Below, in pieces: positions 1-6,014 of a stretch of 10,743 bases of DNA. The notes beneath the pieces were generated by a model. It saw only the letters and a program-made list of their open reading frames with translations, was not told where the DNA came from and ran no database searches. Location: positions 1-10,743 of the forward strand of contig PGZG01000049.1 in the NCBI GenBank assembly GCA_002840115.1, in the 5' to 3' direction. A program made the translations under genes and the position numbers. How positions within the stretch are numbered: position 1 is the first letter of the stretch; every line of letters starts with the position of its first letter. The stretch comes from Gammaproteobacteria bacterium HGW-Gammaproteobacteria-14 (GTDB lineage: Bacteria; Pseudomonadota; Gammaproteobacteria; Pseudomonadales; Alcanivoracaceae).

Positions 1-11
1 GGAAACATCAT

Positions 12-39
12 TTGCCATACTCCAAACGCCTTCTACAAT
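12..39 (+). promoter_or_regulatory. sigma70-like promoter for the arsC operon
   Basis: A TTGCCA box (12-17) and a TACAAT box (34-39) are 16 bases apart, each matching five of six positions of the sigma70 consensus. Transcription would start near base 46, giving a leader of about 20 bases before the arsC ATG at 67. This is the best promoter match on the + strand upstream of the operon. No operator palindrome is visible around it. The call rests on sequence match only. Confidence 0.55.
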
Positions 40-66
40 ACGCTTTTGGTTATCAGGTTATACCCC

Positions 67-417
67 ATGAGCGAGATCAGGCTGTACCACAACCCACGTT
101 GCTCAAAATCCAGACAGGCCTTGTCCCTGCTGGAGCAGCAGGGACACACGCCAACAGTGATACTGTATCTGGAAACACCGCCGGATGCCGCCACCCTTAA
201 GGCAATTATCCGCTCTCTGGGGCTGGCCAGCGCGCTGCAACTGGTACGCCACAAGGAGCCAGAATATCAAATGGCTGGCCTGACCCCGCACAGCACTGAC
301 GCAGAAGTGATTGCCGCCATGGTACGCTTTCCGAAATTAATCGAACGTCCCATTGCGGTGCTCGGCAAGCGCGCAGTGATTGGTCGTCCGCCGGAAAACG
401 TGCTGGAGCTGCTTTGA
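67..417 (+). CDS. arsC: Arsenate reductase, glutaredoxin-dependent (ArsC family)
   Basis: This 116-residue cytosolic protein belongs to the glutaredoxin-coupled ArsC family, which reduces arsenate to arsenite through a single catalytic cysteine. The N-terminal motif YHNPRCSKSR places the catalytic Cys at residue 12. Three arginines, R61 (VRHKEPEY), R94 (ERPI) and R107 (GRPPE), fit the oxyanion-binding arginines of plasmid R773 ArsC (R60, R94, R107). The length is normal for the chromosomal branch. The ATG at 67 gives the standard family N terminus; a TTG at 46 would add seven unrelated residues and sits almost at the predicted transcription start. The ribosome binding site is weak (AGG at 55-57). 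No arsR or arsenite efflux gene is nearby, so it may be a housekeeping paralogue rather than part of a resistance operon. Its stop codon overlaps the start of wrbA. Confidence 0.9.
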   Translation: MSEIRLYHNPRCSKSRQALSLLEQQGHTPTVILYLETPPDAATLKAIIRSLGLASALQLVRHKEPEYQMAGLTPHSTDAEVIAAMVRFPKLIERPIAVLGKRAVIGRPPENVLELL

Positions 418-1031
418 CCACTGCAACCCACCCTCCCTATTTACTCATTCTCTATTACAGCCGCACCGATAGTGTCCGTGGTCTTGCCCGGCAAATTGCC
501 AGAGGTTCTGAAGACGCCGGCCTGGAAGCCATGCTGCGGACTGTGCCGCCAGTGTCTGCGGATTGTGTTGCCAGCCTGCCATCAGTGCCCGAGCGCGGCG
601 CCCCCTACTGCACAACAGAAGAGTTGTCCGGCTGCGCTGCGCTGGCTCTGGGTTCACCAACTCGCTTTGGCAACATGGCCGCCCCCCTAAAACACTTTAT
701 TGACCAGACCAGCGAGCAATGGATGGCCGGCACCCTGATCGGCAAGCCCGCCGGCGTATTCACTTCTTCAACCAGCTTGCATGGCGGTCAGGAAAGCACA
801 CTGCTGTCGATGATGGTGCCGCTGCTGCACCATGGCATGCTGATTACCGGTGTGCCCTATAGCGAGAAAGCTCTGCTGCAAACCACAACCGGCGGCACTC
901 CCTATGGCCCCAGCCATGTAGCTGGCATAGATAACTCAAATGTATTAAGCGACCCGGAGATTGCCGTAGCCCGCCGCCTCGGACGGCGCCTGGCCAGTAT
1001 CGCTCTCGCGCTGGGGGACAGCCGATGCTAA
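414..1031 (+). CDS. wrbA: NAD(P)H:quinone oxidoreductase, WrbA flavoprotein
   Basis: WrbA is a tetrameric FMN flavodoxin-like enzyme of the cytosol that reduces quinones by two electrons, limiting redox cycling. The 205-residue protein shows the FMN phosphate loop (YYSRTDSVRGLA, residues 14-25), the FMN ring contact GSPTRFGNM (80-88), the STSLHGGQES stretch (119-128), HHGM (139-142) and the C-terminal GGTPYG (160-165) typical of WrbA. The start is a TTG at 414 whose last two bases begin the arsC TGA stop, so the genes overlap by four bases and are probably translationally coupled. The first in-frame ATG is at residue 40 and would remove the phosphate loop, so TTG is strongly favoured. The gene ends seven bases inside the next one. 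Its neighbours arsC and DUF2069 recall the arrangement in Pseudomonas. Confidence 0.93.
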   Translation: MTTATHPPYLLILYYSRTDSVRGLARQIARGSEDAGLEAMLRTVPPVSADCVASLPSVPERGAPYCTTEELSGCAALALGSPTRFGNMAAPLKHFIDQTSEQWMAGTLIGKPAGVFTSSTSLHGGQESTLLSMMVPLLHHGMLITGVPYSEKALLQTTTGGTPYGPSHVAGIDNSNVLSDPEIAVARRLGRRLASIALALGDSRC

Positions 1032-1396
1032 ACATGATTCGCCTGCTATACCTTGCCCTGCTTGGCGCCGCCATCGGCGGTTTCTGGTGGCTGGCACCAC
1101 CGGAAACCGGCTCGACCAGCTCCTTGATCAGTGCCGGTATTATTCTCTCGCTGATGGCCTATGGCCCATTGCTGGTCATGCTGCCAACGATTATTTTTGC
1201 CAGTAATCGCATGCTTATCTGGCTTTGCATCGTACTGCTGTTTTATTTCTGCGCCTTTGCCGTGCAGTTACTGGATCCATCACCGGTGCGAGAAATCGCC
1301 ATTTTGCGCGTTGCGCTGATCGTAGCGCTGTTTATTACCTGCGCCATACAAATACGCCGCCACCGCCCGCAACCCACCGAGCCCACCATTGATTGA
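1025..1396 (+). CDS. DUF2069 family inner-membrane protein
   Basis: This 123-residue protein has about four hydrophobic segments (residues 4-24, 34-58, 63-83 and 89-108) and a basic tail (RRHR, 111-114), consistent with a small inner-membrane protein with its C terminus in the cytoplasm. Size, topology and position just after wrbA match DUF2069, a family without assigned function found in gammaproteobacteria. The ATG at 1025 overlaps the end of wrbA by seven bases; a second ATG three codons later (1034) is also possible. The gene overlaps the RDD gene by eight bases. No function can be inferred from motifs. Confidence 0.8.
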   Translation: MLNMIRLLYLALLGAAIGGFWWLAPPETGSTSSLISAGIILSLMAYGPLLVMLPTIIFASNRMLIWLCIVLLFYFCAFAVQLLDPSPVREIAILRVALIVALFITCAIQIRRHRPQPTEPTID

Positions 1397-2063
1397 TGAT
1401 CGGCTTCTCCTGCGCACGCCCGAAGGCGCGCATCTGACCCTGCTACCCGCCGGGCCATTACCGCGCGGCTTGGCCTTTACGCTGGATTTTCTGATCAGAA
1501 TTGCGCTGTATCTGGGTATTACGCTGCTACTGCTGGCTATCGGGCTGTTTAATACCGGTCTTATGTTGATCCTGGTCTTCCTGCTGGAATGGTTTTATCC
1601 GGTTATTTTTGAAATGTTGTGGAACGGCCAAACCCCCGGCAAGAAAGCATTACGACTCAGCGTTATTCACAGTGATGGCACGCCACTGACACTGAACGGC
1701 AGCATTATTCGCAATCTGCTGCGCAGCGCCGACTTCTTCCCGTTGTTGTATCTCACCGGCCTGATCACCATGTTGCTGAACACACGCTTTCAACGCCTCG
1801 GCGATCTGGCCGCGGATACGTTAGTGATCCACCTGCCGGACAAACCCGTAGAACTGCCAACATTGCCCGGTCAGAGCATCGCACCAGACTGGCCAGTAAC
1901 ACTGGAAGATCAACAGGTTTTAGTGTCATTACTGGAGCGACAGCAGCAACTGGGAGACCCACGCGTACAGGAACTGGCCCGCTTCGGCTGGCCCGAACAG
2001 CACGATAAGCAGGCCCAGCAAACGGCCATGGCAATTAGTCGTTATCTACGGGGGCAGCCATGA
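1389..2063 (+). CDS. RDD family membrane protein
   Basis: This 224-residue protein carries an RDD domain, named for conserved Arg-Asp-Asp. R26 and D33 lie in the opening helix region (GPLPRGLAFTLDFLIR, 22-37), and the last Asp lies in QRLGDLAADTLVI near residue 140. Two or three membrane spans follow (about 30-55, 57-80, 115-130), with the family's polar NGQTPGKKALRLSV segment between them. The C-terminal 75 residues form a soluble tail rich in Gln and charged residues. The start is TTG at 1389, overlapping the DUF2069 stop by eight bases; the ATG at 1396 is in another frame. RDD proteins often accompany SpoIIM/DUF95 and MoxR genes, as here. Some have been reported as cation/proton antiporters, but this cannot be read from the sequence. 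Confidence 0.87.
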   Translation: MIDDRLLLRTPEGAHLTLLPAGPLPRGLAFTLDFLIRIALYLGITLLLLAIGLFNTGLMLILVFLLEWFYPVIFEMLWNGQTPGKKALRLSVIHSDGTPLTLNGSIIRNLLRSADFFPLLYLTGLITMLLNTRFQRLGDLAADTLVIHLPDKPVELPTLPGQSIAPDWPVTLEDQQVLVSLLERQQQLGDPRVQELARFGWPEQHDKQAQQTAMAISRYLRGQP

Positions 2064-2086
2064 GCCGTTTGTGGAGAAAGCCATGA
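2060..2086 (+). other. Eight-codon bridging ORF between the RDD and SpoIIM genes
   Basis: A tiny frame encodes MSRLWRKP. Its ATG (2060-2062) overlaps the RDD stop in an ATGA, and its own TGA (2084-2086) overlaps the SpoIIM-family ATG (2083-2085) in a second ATGA. A ribosome terminating on the RDD gene could re-initiate here and then hand over to the next gene across the 19-base gap. The SpoIIM gene's GGAG (2073-2076) lies inside this frame. Eight codons carry no statistical weight, so it may be chance; the double ATGA is what makes it notable. Confidence 0.3.
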
Positions 2087-3051
2087 AACAAACCCTGTTT
2101 GAACAGCGCTTTGCCGATGATTGGAAAACATTCGACACCGTGCTAACACGCTTGGAAAGCAACCAGAAAAAACAACCGTCCAATGATGATCCGGAGATGG
2201 CCCGCTTCCCGCAACACTATCGTCGCCTGTGTCATCAGCAGTCACTGGCTCGGGAGCGTGGTTACAGCCTGTCCCTGATTCAACGGCTGGATGATCTGGT
2301 ACTGCGAGGGCATCGCCAACTGTACCGGCATTCACTACCGATGGCGGCGCCCTTGAAACAACTGTTTGTTTATGGGTTTCCTCAGGCGGTGCGCGATCAG
2401 TGGCCCTGGCAACTTGCCAGCCTGATTGCTTTTTGTCTGCCGCTGCTGCTGGTTGCCACACTGGTCACGCAAGTGCCAGAAATGATTTATTCGGTACTCG
2501 ATGTCGACAGTGTCCACGCCATGGAGCAAATGTATGAGCCGGACGCTCCCCATCGCCTGGAACGCAACAGTAGCGATGATCTGGTGATGTTCGGGTTTTA
2601 TATTTACAACAATATCGGCATTGCCTTTCGAACGTTGGCCGGCGGCATGTTTTTCGGCATTGGCTCGCTCATCGTCATGGTCTTTAACGGCAGCTACTTT
2701 GGCGCCATTGCCGCGCATCTGGTGAACGTTGGCTCCCATGAACCGTTTTTCACCTTTGTGATTGCCCATGGCGCGCCGGAATTAACCGCCATCGTGCTGG
2801 CGGGAGGCGCGGGCCTTCGTATTGGCTGGTCGCTGGTCGCCCCTGGCCGTCACTCACGGCTCGATGCATTAAAGCATTCCGCCAACCGGGTCATGCCCAT
2901 TATGTATGGCGTTTTTGCCATGCTATTGCTGGCGGCATTTATTGAAGCCTTCTGGTCTCCACGGTTGCTGGAGCCACAGGTCAAATATCTGGTCGGCAGC
3001 CTGCTCTGGCTGGTAACTCTGATGTATTTCACGCTGGCCGGTCGACGCTAA
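2083..3051 (+). CDS. SpoIIM/DUF95 family inner-membrane protein
   Basis: This 322-residue protein belongs to the SpoIIM-like (DUF95) membrane family, named after a Bacillus engulfment protein but widespread in bacteria that do not sporulate. A soluble N-terminal region of about 100 residues is followed by membrane spans near residues 112-132, 180-205, 220-250, 275-295 and 300-318. Family signatures include FGFYIYNNIGIAFRTLAGG, AHGAPELTAIVLAGGAGLRIG (with conserved His and Glu) and AFIEAFWSP. The ATG at 2083 is chosen because GGAG at 2073-2076 is six bases upstream and the protein then begins MKQTLFE; a GTG at 2071 would add four residues and lacks a binding site. In MoxR cassettes it is paired with RDD proteins, as here. 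The biochemical role is unknown. Confidence 0.88.
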   Translation: MKQTLFEQRFADDWKTFDTVLTRLESNQKKQPSNDDPEMARFPQHYRRLCHQQSLARERGYSLSLIQRLDDLVLRGHRQLYRHSLPMAAPLKQLFVYGFPQAVRDQWPWQLASLIAFCLPLLLVATLVTQVPEMIYSVLDVDSVHAMEQMYEPDAPHRLERNSSDDLVMFGFYIYNNIGIAFRTLAGGMFFGIGSLIVMVFNGSYFGAIAAHLVNVGSHEPFFTFVIAHGAPELTAIVLAGGAGLRIGWSLVAPGRHSRLDALKHSANRVMPIMYGVFAMLLLAAFIEAFWSPRLLEPQVKYLVGSLLWLVTLMYFTLAGRR

Positions 3052-3126
3052 TGGTCACGATGAATAGCGTTGTTTATGCACTGCCAGCCGAAATAGCTAA
3101 CGGAATGGTTGATTACGGAATGATCA

Positions 3127-4647
3127 ATGGACATTGAACGTCTTCAGGCAACCATTGCTCCGCGGCGCCACTGGCAGGCGATGGATATGGGTACGCGCCT
3201 TTATCAGGCCTGGTGGAAACCGATAACCGTGGTTTGGTTAATAACAACCGCACCAATTTTTTTGCTGATGCTACTCATTGGAAAGCAAGGCTCTCTAATC
3301 GCCCTGTTTATTATTTTCTGGTGGTTAAAGCCCCTGTGGGAGCGACCGCTACTGGAATACTACAGTCGCGCCCTGTTTAGCGGCCCACTGTCTCCCTGGG
3401 AGGTACTGAAAACATGGCCCCGCTATGGGTTCCGTGGTGTGCTGCCATTTTTACTGTGGCGGCGCTTTGACCCGGCCCGCAGCGTCCATGCGTCCATTGC
3501 CCAACTGGAGCATCAGCGCGGCCAGGAATATTCACGTCGACGTCGACTGATTGGTAGTGGTCAGCCCCATCGCGGCGGGCTTCTCACCATTCTGATGATT
3601 CATATTGAGCAGCTCATCAGCTATACCCTGTTTATACTTTTAATGATGATGCTACCCAATCAGTTTTATCTTGATGATGTGCAGTGGTATTTCCAAACCG
3701 GCGAAGAAAACAGCACGCTGGCTATGCTGTGCTGGTATGCGGCAATCACCATCACCCAGCCCCTGTATGTGGCCTGCGGCTTTGCCCTCTATCTTAATAA
3801 ACGTACCTGGTTGGAAGGCTGGGATCTGGAAAACGGTCTTAAACGTATTGGCCTGCGCCGCCGAAAAATAAAGATGACACCCGCTGTGATCCTACTCACC
3901 GGTTTCTTGGCAGGCTTTATGATCCCGGAACCTGCCAGCGCTTATGCGGATCAAGAGAGCGTTCGTCAACAGACACTGGATATTGTAGCCAGCGAAGAGT
4001 TTATGCCAATAACCGTGGTAAAGCGCTGGCAACTCAGTGAAACCTCCCCTGACGAAAACGATGACAACGATAGCTCGAATTGGCTATCACGCTTTTTGAG
4101 CTGGCTGATGACGTCCAATCACACCGATAGTAGTACGCCCTGGTATCAGCGCCCGGAGGACTGGATCCGTCTGCTACTATGGAGCATTACTCTGGCATTT
4201 CTTGGCTGGCTAGTATGGCGCTACCGCCACTGGCTTTCACAAATCAATTTCCAGCGTTCATCTCCACCAACCGCGTTAATGGTTGCCGGTCTTGATCTGC
4301 ATGAATCACCACTGCCGGACGATATTCCCGCTGCCATTCGAGAAGCTCTGCAACAGAATAATGTGCGCCTCGCCTTAAGTACTTTGTATCGAGCTACCCT
4401 GCTGTCTATTCATCAGCACACCCCTATTCCCCCAGGCCTCACGGAACAGGAGTGCCTCCATCATCTGCGCACTCATTACCAAGGTCGCACTGATACGCAG
4501 GCTTCTGATATTGAAATTCTCAGCCAACTCACCCCCCTCTGGAGCCGACATGCCTGGGGCCATCAGCCCATTGCCATAGACAGCATCGAACAACTGACCC
4601 GGCGCTTTGAAAATGAACTTGCCCCACAGGGTGGAGTTTCATCATGA
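3127..4647 (+). CDS. DUF4129 domain-containing membrane protein
   Basis: This 506-residue protein has two parts. Residues 1-245 are a polytopic membrane region with hydrophobic stretches at 33-52, 56-70, 151-176 and 198-223. Residues 244-274 look like a signal peptide in the middle of the chain: a basic run (RRRKIK), a hydrophobic core (251-265) and an AYA end (272-274). A probable periplasmic stretch of about 70 residues follows, including an acidic linker (309-317), then a span at 347-365, and a cytosolic DUF4129 domain at about 395-497 with the motif RLALSTLYRATL (414-425) and WSRHAWGH (472-479). The gene sits 75 bases after the SpoIIM gene, a gap with only a poor promoter match (TTGTTT at 3070, TAGCTA at 3094), and overlaps DUF4350 by ATGA. 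CGGAA at 3116-3120 is the likely ribosome binding site. DUF4129 proteins regularly sit beside DUF4350 and MoxR genes; their activity is unknown. Confidence 0.83.
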   Translation: MDIERLQATIAPRRHWQAMDMGTRLYQAWWKPITVVWLITTAPIFLLMLLIGKQGSLIALFIIFWWLKPLWERPLLEYYSRALFSGPLSPWEVLKTWPRYGFRGVLPFLLWRRFDPARSVHASIAQLEHQRGQEYSRRRRLIGSGQPHRGGLLTILMIHIEQLISYTLFILLMMMLPNQFYLDDVQWYFQTGEENSTLAMLCWYAAITITQPLYVACGFALYLNKRTWLEGWDLENGLKRIGLRRRKIKMTPAVILLTGFLAGFMIPEPASAYADQESVRQQTLDIVASEEFMPITVVKRWQLSETSPDENDDNDSSNWLSRFLSWLMTSNHTDSSTPWYQRPEDWIRLLLWSITLAFLGWLVWRYRHWLSQINFQRSSPPTALMVAGLDLHESPLPDDIPAAIREALQQNNVRLALSTLYRATLLSIHQHTPIPPGLTEQECLHHLRTHYQGRTDTQASDIEILSQLTPLWSRHAWGHQPIAIDSIEQLTRRFENELAPQGGVSS

Positions 4648-5879
4648 AGCGCGTGCTACTGGTACGTACGCTGCTGGTAATAGCCGTGGTATTCATTACA
4701 ACGCTGATAGTGCGCAATCTCATACCCGTGTATGAGGCGCGCCATCAAGTCAGTAGTGTTCAGCCGCAAGCGGCTGCGGTGCGCCTGCTACAAGCTCTGG
4801 GCTCCACGGTTAAGCCGGTCTATCACAGTGGCCAGCTTTTCCCGCTACCGGATCATTCCTTCTGGATTATGATGGATCGGCATCATGAGGTGCTGACTCA
4901 GGACCAGCTGGGCGAACTGCTCCAGTGGGTCGACAGTGGCGGGCGTCTGGTCGTGGAAGCCGATGCCATCGATCACAATGAATACCGCGATGGCACAATC
5001 CACGAAACAACCATCGACCAACGAAACCCATTATTGCGAATGCTGGGCGTATCAGCCTGGTACTTCGACGAGGGCGTGCGCCGCCAGGAGCTACCGGAAC
5101 CTACCGTCATTGGCACTCATATGCTTGAAAGTGACTGGCGCCAATACTGCCTGAACCCTCTGGCTCCACAATCGCGCACCTGCGCGTTGCGCACCTGTGG
5201 CGACGGAGATATTTTCCCGTTATTCAGCTTGCTTTACAGCGCCAGTGACGTCATGCAATTTGAGCTTGATCCCCGCCATCACCTTGCCTATGAGGCCAGC
5301 GCCGCCAAGCTCGACCATACCCTGCAATGGAGTGCCGGACATTCACAGGGCCAGCAACTGCTCTGGTTCAACGTCGGCCATGGCGACATTATTGCACTCA
5401 GTGATTTTGATATTTTTCAGAACAGCCGGCTTCATCATCTTGATCATGCTGCGCTAATCGCCCTCTTTGCCGAGGGCCGATCCGGTCTGCTCTGGAGCCA
5501 CCATATGGGAGCGCCGTCGCTACTATACTGGCTGTGGCAGCGCAGCAGCTTGTTGATTAGCAGCCTGATCATTCTACTGTTACTGCTACTGTGGCGACAC
5601 ATTCCACGACGCGGTGTGATTGTTGAGCAGAAACATTCCCACGCTGTGAATTTCACCGATCATCTTCACGCCAGCGGCGAGTTGCTATGGCGCACCGGCC
5701 AGCAACAGGGGCTTTTACTGGCGCTACGACAGGACGTGCAACGACGAATTGCAGCATCCGAGACTGATCAAGAGGCAACACCAGAGAACGCCGAACGGAT
5801 GGAGTGGGCTATGCAGGGCGTGCCGAAGACTCGGGAAGAGCTGCGATCCATTGTTGCCTTGCTGCAGTCATTACGTTAA
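4644..5879 (+). CDS. DUF4350 domain-containing membrane protein
   Basis: The 411-residue protein has an N-terminal membrane anchor (residues 4-24), then a probable periplasmic DUF4350 domain at about 37-280. Its start contains the ALGSTVKPVYHSG segment and the QWVDSGGRLVVEAD strand-loop (94-107). Its end has the family's GDIIALSDFDIFQNSRLHH stretch (247-265). A second membrane span lies at 301-317, followed by a cytosolic tail of about 90 residues. DUF4350 resembles the glutamine-amidotransferase-like fold used as a binding domain in ABC-type gliding proteins, but no catalytic triad is evident. The tail includes a Cys-free, Gln- and Glu-rich segment that may contact the cytosolic partners. 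The ATG overlaps the DUF4129 stop (ATGA) with GTGGAG at 4631-4636 upstream. It is the last gene before a 135-base gap. Confidence 0.82.
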   Translation: MKRVLLVRTLLVIAVVFITTLIVRNLIPVYEARHQVSSVQPQAAAVRLLQALGSTVKPVYHSGQLFPLPDHSFWIMMDRHHEVLTQDQLGELLQWVDSGGRLVVEADAIDHNEYRDGTIHETTIDQRNPLLRMLGVSAWYFDEGVRRQELPEPTVIGTHMLESDWRQYCLNPLAPQSRTCALRTCGDGDIFPLFSLLYSASDVMQFELDPRHHLAYEASAAKLDHTLQWSAGHSQGQQLLWFNVGHGDIIALSDFDIFQNSRLHHLDHAALIALFAEGRSGLLWSHHMGAPSLLYWLWQRSSLLISSLIILLLLLLWRHIPRRGVIVEQKHSHAVNFTDHLHASGELLWRTGQQQGLLLALRQDVQRRIAASETDQEATPENAERMEWAMQGVPKTREELRSIVALLQSLR

Positions 5880-5900
5880 TCGCTGATGAACTTACCAAGC

Positions 5901-5986
5901 TCAGGCTTTCATTCGATGGTGAAGCAATCCCCCATTAGCAGGGTCGTTCTGCTAGGGTACCGCTTAACCACCGAATAGAAGCCTGA
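5901..5986. repeat. Nested inverted repeat upstream of the BCCT gene
   Basis: Two 25-base arms (5901-5925 and 5962-5986) are inverted copies with 21 of 25 positions complementary; one further position would form a G-U pair in RNA. The outermost eight bases (TCAGGCTT / AAGCCTGA) match perfectly. Inside the 36-base loop is a second hairpin, TAGCAG (5936-5941) with CTGCTA (5949-5954), extended by CCC/GGG after a two-base bulge. The whole structure fills most of the 135-base gap before the BCCT start. There is no T-run, so a simple terminator is unlikely. It could be a structured leader or attenuator, a double operator, or a small palindromic mobile element; no target duplication is visible at its ends. 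Confidence 0.7.
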
Positions 5987-6002
5987 ATAACGCCACACTC
6001 AT

Positions 6003-6008
6003 GGAGGG
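6003..6008 (+). promoter_or_regulatory. Ribosome binding site deciding the GTG start of the BCCT gene
   Basis: GGAGGG lies six bases before the GTG at 6015. An ATG at 6001 overlaps this site but its frame stops after five codons (TGA at 6016-6018, inside the GTG start region), so GTG is the only start that opens the long frame with proper spacing. Confidence 0.75.
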
Positions 6009-6014
6009 ACTCCT

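Noticed and set aside
46..66. Upstream TTG start for arsC
   Set aside because: It would start almost at the predicted transcription start and add seven residues foreign to the family; the ATG at 67 gives the normal N terminus.
2071..2082. GTG start for the SpoIIM gene
   Set aside because: No binding site precedes it, while the ATG at 2083 has GGAG at proper spacing and an ATGA junction.
2042..2769. Open frames on the - strand of 139 and 144 codons across the SpoIIM gene
   Set aside because: They lie opposite a clear membrane protein with family motifs, have low-complexity composition, and no binding site or neighbour supports them.
2083..3051. Sporulation function suggested by the SpoIIM family name
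   Set aside because: The family is common in bacteria that do not sporulate and no sporulation gene is nearby; the context is a MoxR cassette.
3536..3547. Perfect palindrome GTCGACGTCGAC
   Set aside because: It lies inside the DUF4129 gene where CGT/CGA codons encode a run of arginines, so the codon repeat explains it.
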